Shown in pieces: positions 1-11,949 of a stretch of DNA of 64,000 nucleotides. The notes beneath the pieces were generated by a model. The model made no database searches, was not told the origin of the DNA, and saw only the letters and a list, made by a program, of their open reading frames with translations. Numbering within the stretch: the first letter of the stretch is position 1; each line of letters starts with the position of its first letter. The position numbers and the translations under genes are program-made. The DNA comes from Cunninghamia lanceolata (Eukaryota; Streptophyta; Pinopsida; Cupressales; Cupressaceae), in contig BSBN01000829.1 of NCBI GenBank assembly GCA_027924645.1, positions 682,001 through 746,000 on the forward strand. Direction: 5' to 3'.

Positions 1-189
1 ATTAGTAGATTATTCAAAAACTAAGGAGATGGGTAAACACATCCTAGGGGAATTCATAAACCTGACATCTCCTCTAAGGCAAGAGGAATATGAAAATAGA
101 GCTCGCCAACATATGGACTTGTATTGGAAAGAGACCCTACTATGGAGGTTGTAAGGAAAAGGTCCTAAGAGGAATTCTTTTCTAATGAG

Positions 190-1590
190 GAATTCATGAA
201 AATAGAGGATGCAAATTATTGGTGTTGATAATGAAGATTAAGACTACAATGGCAAACCTACAATTGGGAGGAAAATTAGGTGTCACCCTTGAGAACTAAT
301 TTGAAGCTCAAATCATTATGAAAGAGTTCAACTTGGAGGTTGACAAGATCACTCCTGAGCAAGGTAAGTAAATTTTGAGAGACAGTAGTTGTCTATTATT
401 GCCTAGATGGAATATGACCTCAGAAATTGCTTTGGATACTATTCAGATATTTTTTAAAATGTAGATCAAGCCAAAAGATTTTAATATTTTAGTTTTGAAT
501 TCCACCCTCAGTTTGAAATGCTATCAATATGGTCCATTGTATCCACGTACAATAAGAAACATATATATATCAATATCATAATTCCAAAGTGTTAGGAGGC
601 CATCTGATGGCGAGAAGAGTTAGGGATACTTTTGCACCTAAGGCAACAAGATTTGCAATCAACATGACCATGTTTAGTGAAGCCACTACTGTGAAGTTGC
701 AAGTAGATTTTGGTAAGATTAAAGATAAGCATGCTATGATTATGAGTGAATTCAACAAGGAAATGGCCACTAACAAAATACTAAGATTGTAAATGGAAGA
801 GTAACAAGTTAAGCCTTTTGATGGTACTTCTACCTAGGCACCAAATGTTAGTACATTTCTTAAGGAAATTAGTGAACTGAGAGATAAATTACAAATGCAT
901 TAGGAGTCATAAGTTACCCTTCAAATAAATTCCAAGGCTGAAATTGAGACCTTAATGATGGGAATTTTCAAAGGAAGAGTGTCAAACTTGACCAAGATGG
1001 TAAATCCAACATGGGAAATACTACAGTAACATCCAAACCACCATCTCACATGTCAATGATAAGGTACCTCTATGGATAAAAGTATGCAATAAATGGCTTC
1101 ATAGGACAACATTTGTGAAAATCATTTATAGGAATGCCAAATATGATCCATCCTATCCCACCAATATTTCTCCTATTAATGAGGTGGTAGAGTTGCTTAG
1201 TGAGGTGTCACCATTCATGTGTCGCATCTCAAGGGTACTTGTTGAGAAGGAGAGCAAATTTCATATTTTAGTAGGACAAGAACTTCTAGCTATATGGGGA
1301 AAGGATGGTCAAGCTAAGGGTATTCAAGAATGCAAAGGAAAAATCATTTAGATTGTGAGCCAGTTCACTAAACCCTTGTTGGAGAAAGACAAAGTCAATT
1401 CCACTCTATGCAACCACAAGCTAGATAAAATCTTAAAGTTGCAGGTGATAGTTGACAATTTTATTAGGGAAGCTAGAATTGCTTTGGATGCTAGATATGT
1501 TTTAAATATTAATAAACTCAAGGAAATCCTAGATGCTAAGTGGCTAGATGAAGTAGAAAATGAGGATTTGTTAGAAACATATGGGTAAAA
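190..1590 (+). pseudogene. decayed unidentified coding tract
   Basis: A stretch of plus-strand reading frames with protein-like composition (charged, Leu/Ile-rich, Lys/Glu segments suggesting helices) is broken by several stops and frame changes. Open blocks lie at about 589-792, 1115-1351 and 1355-1588. The last two are in the same frame and separated only by a stop, and the second ends in an acidic helix-like segment before a terminating TAA. I do not recognise a domain. The setting suggests an internal ORF of an old retroelement, but no LTR, zinc knuckle or polymerase motif is visible. Possibly simply fortuitous open frame. Confidence 0.25.
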
Positions 1591-1599
1591 TGTCCTCAT

Positions 1600-2295
1600 T
1601 TTTTATTCTTTATTGGATTCATATATTATTCTGTACTTTTATTGCAATAATCATTTTCCTCATTGGGACAAAGGATATATCAAGGAACACCTGATGTTGG
1701 GTATGCTAGAACGGAACTAACTCTGATAAAGTGGCACTAGAAATAATGCTGACATTGGGCAGATCCAAGGGTTCATCGAAGGGTGGCATGTCAAGGATTG
1801 ATGGAAGGATGGGGTTATTTGTAGAGGGAGTGAGAACTAATTGAACTTGATTAGAGTTGCCTTCATCATGCTTAATCAGTGGAGAGATAGGTGAGGGTGA
1901 CGGAAAGGAATCATGTAGAGGAGAATGAGTAGAAAACTGATAAGGTGGATCCAAATTTGGGGCCAACCACATAGGAGAAGGATTTGTGGGAAGGATTTCA
2001 TCTCCTATTGCATGCTCACAAGTTGCAGCATGTCAGTGACACTTGCGATCTCTCACAAGTTGGTTACACCTAGTGTGAGTTAAAGCATCAGTAGGAAGAA
2101 CCATGGAGTCTCCCAACATGGGCTCCTTGTCTTCCATCACTCTAGTAGTGGGAAGAGGAACTAAAGGAGCCACCAAAAGTTGGGGTACTATTTTGGGAGG
2201 GTCTCTCAATGTGGGCTATCTACCTTCTTCGATCCACTAGAGGGGGGCTAGAGGAATAGAGGCTACCACTTGTAATAACGAAAAGGTGATACCAC
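1600..2295. other. unassigned stretch, Pro/Ser-rich minus-strand ORF
   Basis: No gene is recognised. The minus strand at 1706-1972 encodes 88 residues rich in Pro and Ser with several SPSP-like steps. It could be linker sequence from a retroelement polyprotein lying outside the 3' LTR that starts near 2.3 kb. No target duplication or terminal repeat could be placed here. Confidence 0.2.
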
Positions 2296-2299
2296 CACT

Positions 2300-3517
2300 T
2301 TTTCTATTACATTACATAAGTTGGAATTGAAAACATGAACTAACTAAAAATAAAATTAGAAATTCTAGAAGCTAAATACAAAGAAAGAAAAAGGAAGGAA
2401 AGAAGAACCTATCACCAAAGCAAGGAATCCTTGGCCTCAGACACTAGCACATTGCGAGGATGTCTACGCATCGTACTATTGTATGTATGGCAATAGAACA
2501 AAATCTATATTATACAACCAAGTTCAGGTCTATAACCTCATTCAGCCAACGTACAACACTAGCATAAGTACCCAGCAATACAATACATTAAAAATTTAAT
2601 AAAATAATACACTTAATTAAAAAGATAATGAAGAAATGGAATGACAAGATGAAAGGGGAGAAATAAGCAAACTCTCATGCATTCGAATCTTTCTCCACAA
2701 CCTACACAACATAAAATGGGAAAAATGTTTGGGGTTGTTTGCGGGTTTGCCTTAGTCAAACCCCTATTTTTGATCTTTTGACCTTCACAATATCCAATAG
2801 ATAGAAAAAAGTAAATAGAGTGTGTGTTCTTAATCTAAGTGCGTCTAGAAATAAGAACAGTGACTAAATGAAATATTAGTAGGATGTGAGAATCCCTAGG
2901 TGCACAAGGGAACAACAAATGGAAAAGCTTGCAACAATAATAAACAATAACAATATTACCTAGAAGGGCTTGAGAAATTCAAGAGGATGAAGGAGCTGAA
3001 ATAACAAGATGTAGAAAGCTATATGGAGCTGTAGAAATCCATAGAGTGTAAGAACTTGCAAGGACCTAAGAGAGATCCAAGATAAATGCAACCATCAAAA
3101 TATGGATTCAAAAAGAGGGAAAGGAGGGAAGAGGAAGAGACAAACGATCCATTCAAAATATTCCCAAAATGTCACCTTCAACCACCAAAAATGACAAATA
3201 GAGAAATGCTTAGAAACGGCCACAAAAAACAAAACTATCACAGAACACTTGCGCGACATGCAAACGTCCACGTGTAGCACTAGTGTCTAGATAGTTTGGG
3301 ATTGAAAAGAATGAGACACAAGAACATCACATGGATAACACAAAAGTGATGACAAATCTTGATAAAAAGACAACATGGGAAGCAAAGCCTAAGTGCCATG
3401 GGAGGGAAACAGGCTAGTGCAAGTACTAAAATGAGCCTACAAACACAGGGAATGAACACTAAAGGAAGGCCAAAATAGGGCATGAAATTGCAAGGGTATG
3501 CAATTTTTGACACTACA
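2300..3517 (-). mobile_element. 3' LTR of the old gypsy-like element
   Basis: The minus-strand LTR begins at 3517 with TGTAGTGTCAAAAATTGC. It aligns with the LTR starting at 13575 (TGTAGCATCACAAATTATG) and shares the following ATTTCATGC block plus blocks near 2650-2900. The inner border is sharp because a polypurine tract follows at 3518. The outer border near 2.3 kb is estimated from where similarity to the other LTR fades. Confidence 0.6.
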
Positions 3518-3535
3518 TTTATCCCCCACTTTAAC
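3518..3535 (-). promoter_or_regulatory. polypurine tract
   Basis: On the minus strand this reads AAAGTGGGGGATAAA directly before the LTR start at 3517. It is the expected plus-strand primer site of a minus-oriented LTR element, and it fixes the orientation. Confidence 0.65.
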
Positions 3536-4854
3536 AGGCTTATGACACTACGTGAATATGCATGCTAAAGTAAAAAGGATAAATACTGAAAGTAAATAAC
3601 ATCATAACATGAAAAGGATATTGTAGAGGAAGTAGACTCTTCAAGTGGAGGAATCAAGCCCCCATGTTGAGAACTTACAAAATAAGGACGTTAAACAACA
3701 AAAACCTACAAGACAACAATGTTAGAGCTTGCAACACCACAGTGTTTGAACATCACAAATACACACACATGTATATAAACATAAACAACACATATATAGA
3801 GGAGAAAAACACACATCAAGTGAAGAAAAATTTTGAGTCAGCAAAGTGAAAGAGACTTCAATGTGAAAGTTTGTCTCAATATTATGTGTCATCCCCAAAA
3901 TGCAACAAAAATTAAAAAAAAAACATAAATAGGGGAATTCTAAAGAGATGAGAAGAATATAATGAGTCAATCGATTGCTTCAAGGAGAGAATGCATACAA
4001 ATAGACAAGGAATCAATCATTACAAGCGAATAAGAGTACATGACTCAAGCACTAGCTTTCTCTATCACTAGGGGTCATGAAAATGATAATACCCTCATGG
4101 ATCATGAGCTAGCAAGCTATGTTATACTAGGTGACCATAGGTATAAAAAGATAGGTCCTATGAAGCACACATGCTGGCAAGTTGTATTATGCTAGGCGGC
4201 TCATAGACTACATGGATCACATACTAGTAAGTTGCATTATGCTAGGTGATCATGAAATACCAACGCCTCAAAAAGCATACCAAAAACTAACACCTCAGGG
4301 AGCATATCAAACACCAACACCATAGGGGGTGAACTAATAAGCTACCCTCAAGGGGTGTGAATAAACAAGGGTGCATGTATGGACACACATGTGAGAAAAA
4401 ATATATGCCCCCCTTAAAATATTAGCGTGTATAATATACAAATATTTTAAGGTAAATAAAAGGGGAAGAAAGAAGAGGGGAGATCCTTAGAGAGAATGCA
4501 CACCTTGAGAATAAGTTGTCTCTTCCCCCTAGAATATGGATGAGAACAATCATGAAAAATAAAATTGTGTTGTTACCAAAAGTAAAGTATGGTTTCAAAT
4601 GAGATTGTACCACCATGAATGGAAACAAGAAAAAAAAGAAAGATATAGGTGCCACATAATGGGTAGCAACACAATAGTCTCATGAGAAAATAGAGGAAGA
4701 ACAATGAATCAAATAGAGGTCATCCTCAATATCACGTATCATCTAAAGAAGAGATGGGTGCTTCAACAAAAGGAATAGTGAGAGCACCTGTGTCAATAAG
4801 GTGTTGAATGTTATCCTTCAAGGCTCAACATTCACTAGTGGAATGGTTAAGCAC
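3536..4854 (-). other. non-coding 3' region of the gypsy-like element
   Basis: About 1.3 kb lie between the G-patch relic and the polypurine tract. Only short, unconvincing ORFs are present, and no RT, RNase H or integrase motif was found on either strand. A small repeat cluster lies at 4109-4246. Confidence 0.35.
4109..4246 (+). repeat. three copies of a 23-bp repeat
   Basis: The pattern CTRGYAAG followed by TATACTAGG or TATGCTAGG occurs at 4109-4131, 4174-4196 and 4224-4246, spaced 65 and 50 bp apart. Further short direct repeats (caccaacacc, ctcaggg or ctcaagg) follow to about 4360. Confidence 0.55.
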
Positions 4855-5244
4855 TCACTGATATGCACAAAAAGGAAGTGTTGATTGAATGTGTTTAAAA
4901 AACTTATTGCGTGTAGGAGGAGGAAGAGTGATCAAGTGGGCCTTTAGAAGCCTTGAAAAAATCCACTCTTGTTTAGATAGAAGATAAGAAGTATATGAAG
5001 TAGGAAGCAACCCTTTTTGTTGTGGAGAAAGACTTGATTTTTCAAAAGAAGAAACCATAGATACCTCAAATAATGGAGAAGGGGATGTAGACAGAGGAGA
5101 AGGCCGATAACCCAAACCCACTTTAGAAAAGTGTGGTGTAGATTCTACAGGGACCTTAACTCCTTGTTCCATGCACCCTAGACCATTTTTGTTGTATCCA
5201 TGTTTAGAAATTATTTTGAATCCAAGCCCATAACGTGTCTCCAA
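4855..5244 (-). pseudogene. G-patch domain relic of retroelement
   Basis: The 129-residue minus frame begins with a glycine-rich GLGF...KHGYNKNGLG segment, then GVKVPVE and a conserved-looking GLGY, the layout of a G-patch. G-patch domains follow the protease in several plant Ty3/gypsy polyproteins and in some retroviruses, where they are thought to bind RNA. Here it lies downstream of the retropepsin relic at 5687-6100 on the same strand, as expected. The rest is Ser/Pro-rich. The frame is short and has no obvious start, so it is a fragment of a decayed polyprotein. Confidence 0.5.
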
Positions 5245-5686
5245 GTCAAAAAGAGGAGGATCAACATCACTAGCCTTGCTAAAATGAGATGTATATGTAC
5301 ATGTTGGAGGAGAAGTAGTAGCAAAATTTACACAAGAAGAAGGAACAATTCTAATATTAGAATGAAGATCCTTGTTGAATGTGAGAATGTTGATGTGAGA
5401 AGGATCAACCTTATACTTACCAGGCTTATGGGGGTGAATTCTAAGGATCCCCAGTCATCACCAAGCCATGCATTGAATGAAGAAGGCACACCATCATCAA
5501 TAGAGGGTAATGATGGTGATTGAGAGTTTGTTATAGAAGGTACAAAGTTATGAAGAAAATAAAGAGCAGGGTTCACACGACCCAATTCAGCTTGTTGACA
5601 ATATTGAAATGGGTTAAGATAAGCACTTATCTTATGTACTTAACCATTATAAAGAAAATTAATAGATTGATGAAGGGTAGATGAAA

Positions 5687-6100
5687 CTACACCCATTGCA
5701 TGAATCCACGATCTACCAAGAAGAAGATTGTAAGAAAGAGCACCGGGCATGACATGAATGAGAGTAGGAAAGTAACAGGGCCCAATTTAATTGGTAATGT
5801 GATTTTGCCCAAAGTTTGTCTAATGATGTTATCAAAGCCATGAATATAAAGGTTGGTGGGAGATATGCAAGAAGTATCAATATTGAGTCGGTTTATCAAG
5901 TCTACACCACAAATGTTAAGATCTGAACCATTACCAATAAGAGTATGCTTGACACCAATATAATTGATTTTGACAATAATGGGAAGGGGTTCATTTTGCT
6001 TCTGAACTTCAACAGAAGGGTGTTTAGAGAAATGAAAAGTAGTATCCATAGGATTAGAATGAAATCCTTCAAGAATAGCATCCATATTCATGGGCTTCAT
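5687..6100 (-). pseudogene. retropepsin-like aspartic protease relic
   Basis: The 137-residue frame has a retropepsin pattern: a beta-rich run (PLPIIVKINYIGVKHTLI), then GNGSDLNIC where families have DxGSxLNIC, then a flap-like segment and a hydrophobic end with DRGFMQW resembling the usual GRPWI/GRGW region. The catalytic Asp position reads Gly (IGNG), so the protease would be inactive. It sits between the solo-LTR insertion and the G-patch relic. The assignment is from motif spacing only. Confidence 0.5.
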
Positions 6101-6334
6101 AGATGATTGTATATATATCTTCTCTAAGGCCTATTGAAGTAAACTATGGTGAGAAGGTGAAATTTTTAGCATGTCCCAAAGACAGATCTTGGCTTGTGTA
6201 GCTTGTATTTGTTTAACAAGATCATACTCTTTGGTATTCTCTGTAGAAAGACGAGGAGTTGGAGGAAGAATGGGATGTGGTGGAGGAAGGGAATTTTAGG
6301 CACTTGTGAATCACAGAGGAGACCTCTCTCATGG

Positions 6335-9300
6335 TGTTACATCCCCAATTTTGGCTTTGCTTTACTTTTACTTTTTACTTGGACATAAGTAAATTCATTA
6401 TGATATTTAGATTAATGACAAGGAAAAATATGGATTATATTGAACGTCATTTATTGAAATTATAGGAATGATTATGTTAATATCGATTTAATAATGGTTT
6501 TATGAGATTTGATTTATTAGTTGAATTAATTGAATAATGATGCACTGATCACATGTATTGTTTGATGACAAGAGAAATAGGATTACAGGCTATTAGATGA
6601 CTCTCAGAGAAGAGAGAGAGTATCTTTCCAGGAGAGAGATATAGACCTTGGGATACGAATGGTTTAATTTCCAAATCGAGTTAAAAGTGTTTAACAAAAA
6701 TGTGAATCAATGTATTGTATGAGTTAAGCTTAGTTTGTCAGTTCACTTTTGAACCTAATCGACAGGTAGTCGATATTGTTTTACAATCATTCTTAGTCAT
6801 ATCAAGTTGTCTTAGTCGTTAAATACGTTAATGACGTCGTTAAGTTGATATACGACTATTTGCGTTTAACATAAATATTACAACGTTATTGTCATAAAAG
6901 GGTTGTCATATTATTACTAAGTCTTTTGAAGTGTTTTAACCCATTCTTAACGATAAGACTTTATCGTCGAGTTAAGATGACTTGCTTTGTCAACAGATCT
7001 TGATGAGGAGACTAGCTCAACTCAATCACGTTATCCGTAACTTTCATTTTAGTATTATTCTCTTATTGATTAAATCATGAAATCAAATAGAGATAATGTT
7101 ATATAAATAATATTTTATTTGGTTTATATATATATAAATGAATAAGTCGAATGAGGAAATACCTCATGATTTAATAGTATGGTTTTTAGTTGAGCAGCCA
7201 AAGGCATCTTTTGAGAAATACTTTAAATGATAAAAGCATGATGGATCGAACTTACTCATTAAGAGTAACTGATTGCTTTGGTTAGTTTTGAGAAGCTAGC
7301 GGCCTCGTATAGGAGGAGTGGCGGATGATTCCACCACTATCGCTGATCTCCTTAAATGATGTATCCATCATTAACGTTTGTCAATGTTTGCCCATTTTTA
7401 GCTAAGTTGAAGTCGAACCACTGGTCTTTATCATTGGATTTGTTATGAGTTTTGATAACTATTTTGGAGTGGGAGCAAACAGATATAACGACTCTTTATG
7501 AGTCTATTTTAAGCTCTTAAAAGACACGGCTTGGCTGGTCAATGGCAGAGATGGGGGTAAGTGTTTAAGTTTTGTAGAGAGAGGGAGGTTTGGATAGAAG
7601 GTAGAAGAGATTTCGTGGCAGGCAATGAGGAAGCTAGTAAAGTTAAGTACCAGTGTGGTCATCGGGGACGAACATAGTAGCTTATCACCGGTCTATATAC
7701 TCAGTAAGCCAATGTTGATAGGTAGACATTCCTGTATGTTATTTTATTAGATAGAGATAAACATATTGAATATTTGTTATGAGCAATCATTAACTAAGTT
7801 TGGTTATTCTATTAGTGTTAAATGAAATCTATGCTAGGCAATAAACCGTTTGTGTCAACTTTAATACTATCGTTGTGACTAATTGTCTGAGTCAATGGTA
7901 AAGGTGAGTTTTAGTATATTTGAGAAGCGTCGTTTAGCTTATTATGGGCTGATGCTAACTCTAGCAGTGTATTCAGTTTTGAATAATCACAGTGAGTCGA
8001 TAATACAACTATCTTTAACTGATAGGTAGACTCTTCTATTGTTCAGTTTATTATAAACAAATTTTCTTAGAAACAGTTGTAGTCTTCTATCAATTAGAAA
8101 ACCAGTCACACAGTGAGAAGAGTAATCTTCAGGAATAAGTTGACTATTCTTATCATAGGTGAAATATGTATTGAATTCTTATGAGAATACTGTAAAGGGA
8201 TTTCACTAGTAAAACTCTCCATTCTAGAGTAATATAGAATTGAGTATTAGTGAAGTCAATGGTATTGAAACCAATCATGTTTTCTTTTTCTGTGCTTTGC
8301 CTAAATGGTATCTTATCCAAGAAACTAGATTCATAGAGAATAATGGTGACTAAGAGGTATCCTTTGAAATGATAGAATAACTACTGATAGTTAGTTGAAC
8401 AGGATATTGAGTCAAAGTTCTTCTCCTATTTAAACTAGAATCATGATGCGTTCGGTCACTAGTAAACCAATATGTATAAATAGACCAAGTCTATATGGAA
8501 TAAACTTGTATAAAGCATATAAGGGTATAAATATGTAGTGATGAACATAGGCATCATGTATGGTTGAATTGAATAGGTACTCATATTCTTGTTGAGTAGA
8601 GGATAATACCTTAGCAAGATGCATTGTAAACCTAGTTACGGTTGGGTTAAACCAAAGGTCTTTTCTAAATCTTTTATGATGAATGATAAAGTAGAAATAT
8701 TATAGTACTCAATAGTTGTTTAATTACCCTAGAGTCGATTTGGACCAAATGAGGGTTAATGTCATTTAGACTTAACTAAGTCTAAGTAGACTATTATCAG
8801 GTCATGATGATTAAACCAATTATGTATAGATAGTTAGAGTGAATAAACTGCATGAATATGACATTATCCAAGTCGAGTATGGGTGGGTGAACAAAACGAC
8901 TACGTTCATATGAACGCTATTTATAGTTAAAAACTTTGGCCAAAGTAATGCATTTGTTTTTTGCATGCATTATCGGTTCATTGTATTCAAATTACTTGAC
9001 ATATCAGAAATCATACTTAGCTAGAGGGTATCTAGGGTTGTATGATTGATAGAGTTGAGTAGAATACAACACTATGTACTCGGATAAGGCAAATAACCAC
9101 TGGTCACCTATGGTCTATATTCCTCGTGAAGGGTAGGGCCACTTCCTATGTGGAAGATGTGTGGGAGACCGCCGGTCTGAGGATGGAGGTAAATCACTGG
9201 AAATATGCTCTCTCTCCAAGCAGGAAACATGCTAGGACTTGTGATAAAGATGCCAGATATTCAGAGGCGGTAAATATTCCAAAGTTTTTATATTGTAATT

Positions 9301-9500
9301 GATTTACTTTTGTAAATAATTGTACTTGTGATGAACAATATAGTTTATTGTATTTGTATTGAGAAATCTTGTAATTGTAGTTACTTGATTTGATATTGAA
9401 TAAAAGAAAAAATTTCTCTATCTTATTTTGTTTACCTTGTTAAAATTACTTCATGGTACTTTTTTTGATTTTACTATGTCTATAGAAACTAGATGTTACA
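6335..9500 (+). mobile_element. 3166-bp solo LTR with CATGG target duplication
   Basis: Termini are TGTTACATCCCC and ...AGATGTTACA. The five bases before (6330-6334) and after (9501-9505) are both CATGG, so this is one insertion. No coding motif, PBS or polypurine tract is inside, which suits a solo LTR left by recombination between two LTRs. A TATAAATA box at 8526-8533 and an AATAAA at about 9399, roughly 100 bp from the end, suggest plus-strand polarity with a long R region. The LTR is unusually long. The alternative is a non-autonomous element with no LTRs of its own, but 5-bp duplication and TG...CA ends favour the solo LTR. Confidence 0.85.
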
Positions 9501-9639
9501 CATGGAAGAAAGCCATAGATAGCCCAACTTCACATGAAATTGGTCTAAGGTAGAGATGATGGAAAAAGTAACGTCTAGGGTTTTTGGTCCAATCTAGATA
9601 GAAAGGGTAAGTAAACCCATGGTTTGGTGAGAAGAACCT

Positions 9640-10002
9640 TCATGCAATTATATCTAGACTTTTAATTTCTTGCACTTGCATGTATAGAAATTCCTCCATA
9701 ATTATGTTCACTATGCACACAAGGTCAATTAATATGCCCTTGGTGGGCTTTTAATTGACCAAGGTGGTGATGTAAAGAGGTCCTTCGTAGACCTGCATGG
9801 GTACATCAGTGGGTGCAAAGGAGATGACTAGTTCAAAAATAGAACACACTTGACTAGGGAAAGGGTGATCATCTACCATTGTAATCATCTTAGCTAAATA
9901 GGTTGAAGGGTCATCAATAGTCATGGTAGTTGCCACAGGATCAACAAGAAGTTCCATCAGGTTTGTAGAGTGGCGTGACAATGGGTTTGTGTAAATATCC
10001 AA
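9640..10002 (-). pseudogene. second retropepsin-like relic
   Basis: The minus frame contains EGPLYITTLVN, a stop, then KPTKGILIDLVCIVNII. This resembles the GPLxVTxxVN...ILIDPGxxVNII start of a retropepsin, with the catalytic D-P-G/S changed to D-L-V and an in-frame TAA replacing a residue. It lies upstream (higher coordinates) of the solo LTR and downstream of gag. The other retropepsin-like relic at 5687-6100 lies across the insertion, so the ancestral element may have carried two protease-like segments. Confidence 0.4.
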
Positions 10003-10235
10003 GATTTAGTTGGGTGGAGCAACAAATTTGTTACCTTTTTTGTTCACACCAGAGACTTGGATGATGTTTTGGTTGATGAGGTCTTCAACTTGATGTTTAA
10101 GACACATACATCTCTTTGTGTCATGACTAGGCACTCTGTGGAACTGGTAGAAGGTGGAGGGTTTTGGTTGTATCAATAGGATGGATTGGCGGCAACTGGA
10201 TGAGGTTGTTATTAAGAATCTATTACAATATGGTA

Positions 10236-11760
10236 TTAGAGAGATTCAGATAAGGGAGTGAATTGCGGAGTTTTGGGTTTGTTTTGAGAAGAGAAGGCCA
10301 TAGTATTTTGGGTTGGTGCAGTGGCTTCTACTTGTTGAACGTTGTTTGAAGAATTTATTTTGATGAAATATTTTATTTTTCTTGTAACTTTAAAATGATG
10401 ATGAGGCATCATATTGCCTACTAGGAGCCTATGAGGAAGATCACTCATATTGGTTGACCGATTGTTCGTAATAGTAGAGTTCCGTGTAGAGATGTGTAAA
10501 CAAAGGGTAACACATCAACATAATCTTATCCTAGATTTCAAGCTACATGTATCTAATGAAAACCTTCTACATGTCAAAATCTAGAAGTGCATAAGGAATC
10601 TATGAAAATAAGGCCTAATAATGGCCGATGAAATCAGTAACTGTCTCCTGTGTTCCTTACCAGTAAAGTGGATGAGGTCAGTAAATGTGACCTTTGACGC
10701 AATATTTGCTTGGAAGTGTTGGAGAAATTGATTTATAAGTTATTGAAAATAATTAATAGAATGATTGGGAAGAGAGAAAAACCAATCCAACGTGGTATCT
10801 TTGAGAGACCGTGGGAAAATATTTACTAGAAGACAGTCCTAAAAAATAAAATCACTGCATAATGCAATGAATGCTGATACATGATTATGTGGATCTCCTT
10901 TGCCATTATATTTTGTGAAATGTAGAGCCTCAAAGTTTTGGGGAAGAGGGGAAGTAAGAATGGCTAAAGAAAGAAGACTTCTGATGTAATATGAGGGGAT
11001 TGTTGATTGGGATATGGATGTGGACATATTGGCTAATTATTGTTGAAGGGAGTTTACGTTCTAGAGAAGTTGGGTAATGAAAGGATCAGTGGTATGAGTA
11101 GATTGTGCTTGTATGTAATATGGAATAGAGTTAATGGGTTGTTGAGAGACTTTGAGGTTGGCACTAGGAAAAGTAAATGATAAATAAGATGTAGGAGAAT
11201 AAACCTGTATTGATTTATGGGGTTCCCATCCATTCTAATGGAATTTGTGTTGACATCCAATGATTGCACTACACTTTTAGAAATGTGAGAAGAAGTGAAT
11301 GTACATGTAGTAGAAGTTGGAATGGGCATTGATAACTGAGCTATCACTGCATTGGAATGTGACTTGTTCATCATTTTTGCACATCTAGTTAACGTTGGGA
11401 CATCATTATTTAAGAGGCGAGCTAGACCGCATAGAAGATCCACACTGTGCAAATCCCTAGTCAACAATCTTCAGAGGGCCTCGACGAGAGGGACAACCTC
11501 ACCATCTATGTGCTTCATACCTAGATAATCCTAATCATTGGCTAAATGGTTTCCCAATGTTTGGATCTAGTCTTGGGGCATGTAATCCATGGATGTATCT
11601 AGATCAAAGGGATCCCTAGAAGACTATAGGCCAGGAATCGTAGTTGTGTTGGAAAAAGAAAAGGTAGGTGATTGCACTCATGGGTTACCCATTGAGAAGT
11701 TAAAGATATCATTTTCTGGTTGAGTGGAGCCAGAGCTACCAATAGCATGGGAAACCATGA
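10236..11760 (-). pseudogene. gag relic of the old gypsy-like element
   Basis: Broken minus-strand frames include LPQNFEALHFTKYNGKGDP followed by a segment like the retrotransposon gag capsid start (FxGxxDPxxHVxxF). Frames at 11054-11467, 10839-11027 and 10236-10448 are separated by stops and shifts. Gag normally follows the 5' LTR, and here it lies just inside the LTR ending near 11950. No zinc knuckle could be read. The order gag, protease-like, G-patch is consistent with one minus-strand element. Confidence 0.5.
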
Positions 11761-11949
11761 ATAACCTTAAACTTCTATAGATGGTAAAGTCACAATCAAA
11801 GCACTGGGTCGTGAAGCTCATAAACTATTAAGACCTTTGCAATGCATGCGTACTCAAATATTCAAAGATCGAAAGAAAGAGAATTATTTGTAAAAAAATG
11901 ATAGAGTGAAGTTTGTGTTGAAGAGAAATGGATTTTTATTTTTATTTTT

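Noticed and set aside
2285..2300. TGGTATCA on the minus strand as a primer binding site
   Set aside because: It continues CCTT instead of GAGC and lies outside the LTR whose polypurine tract is on the other side.
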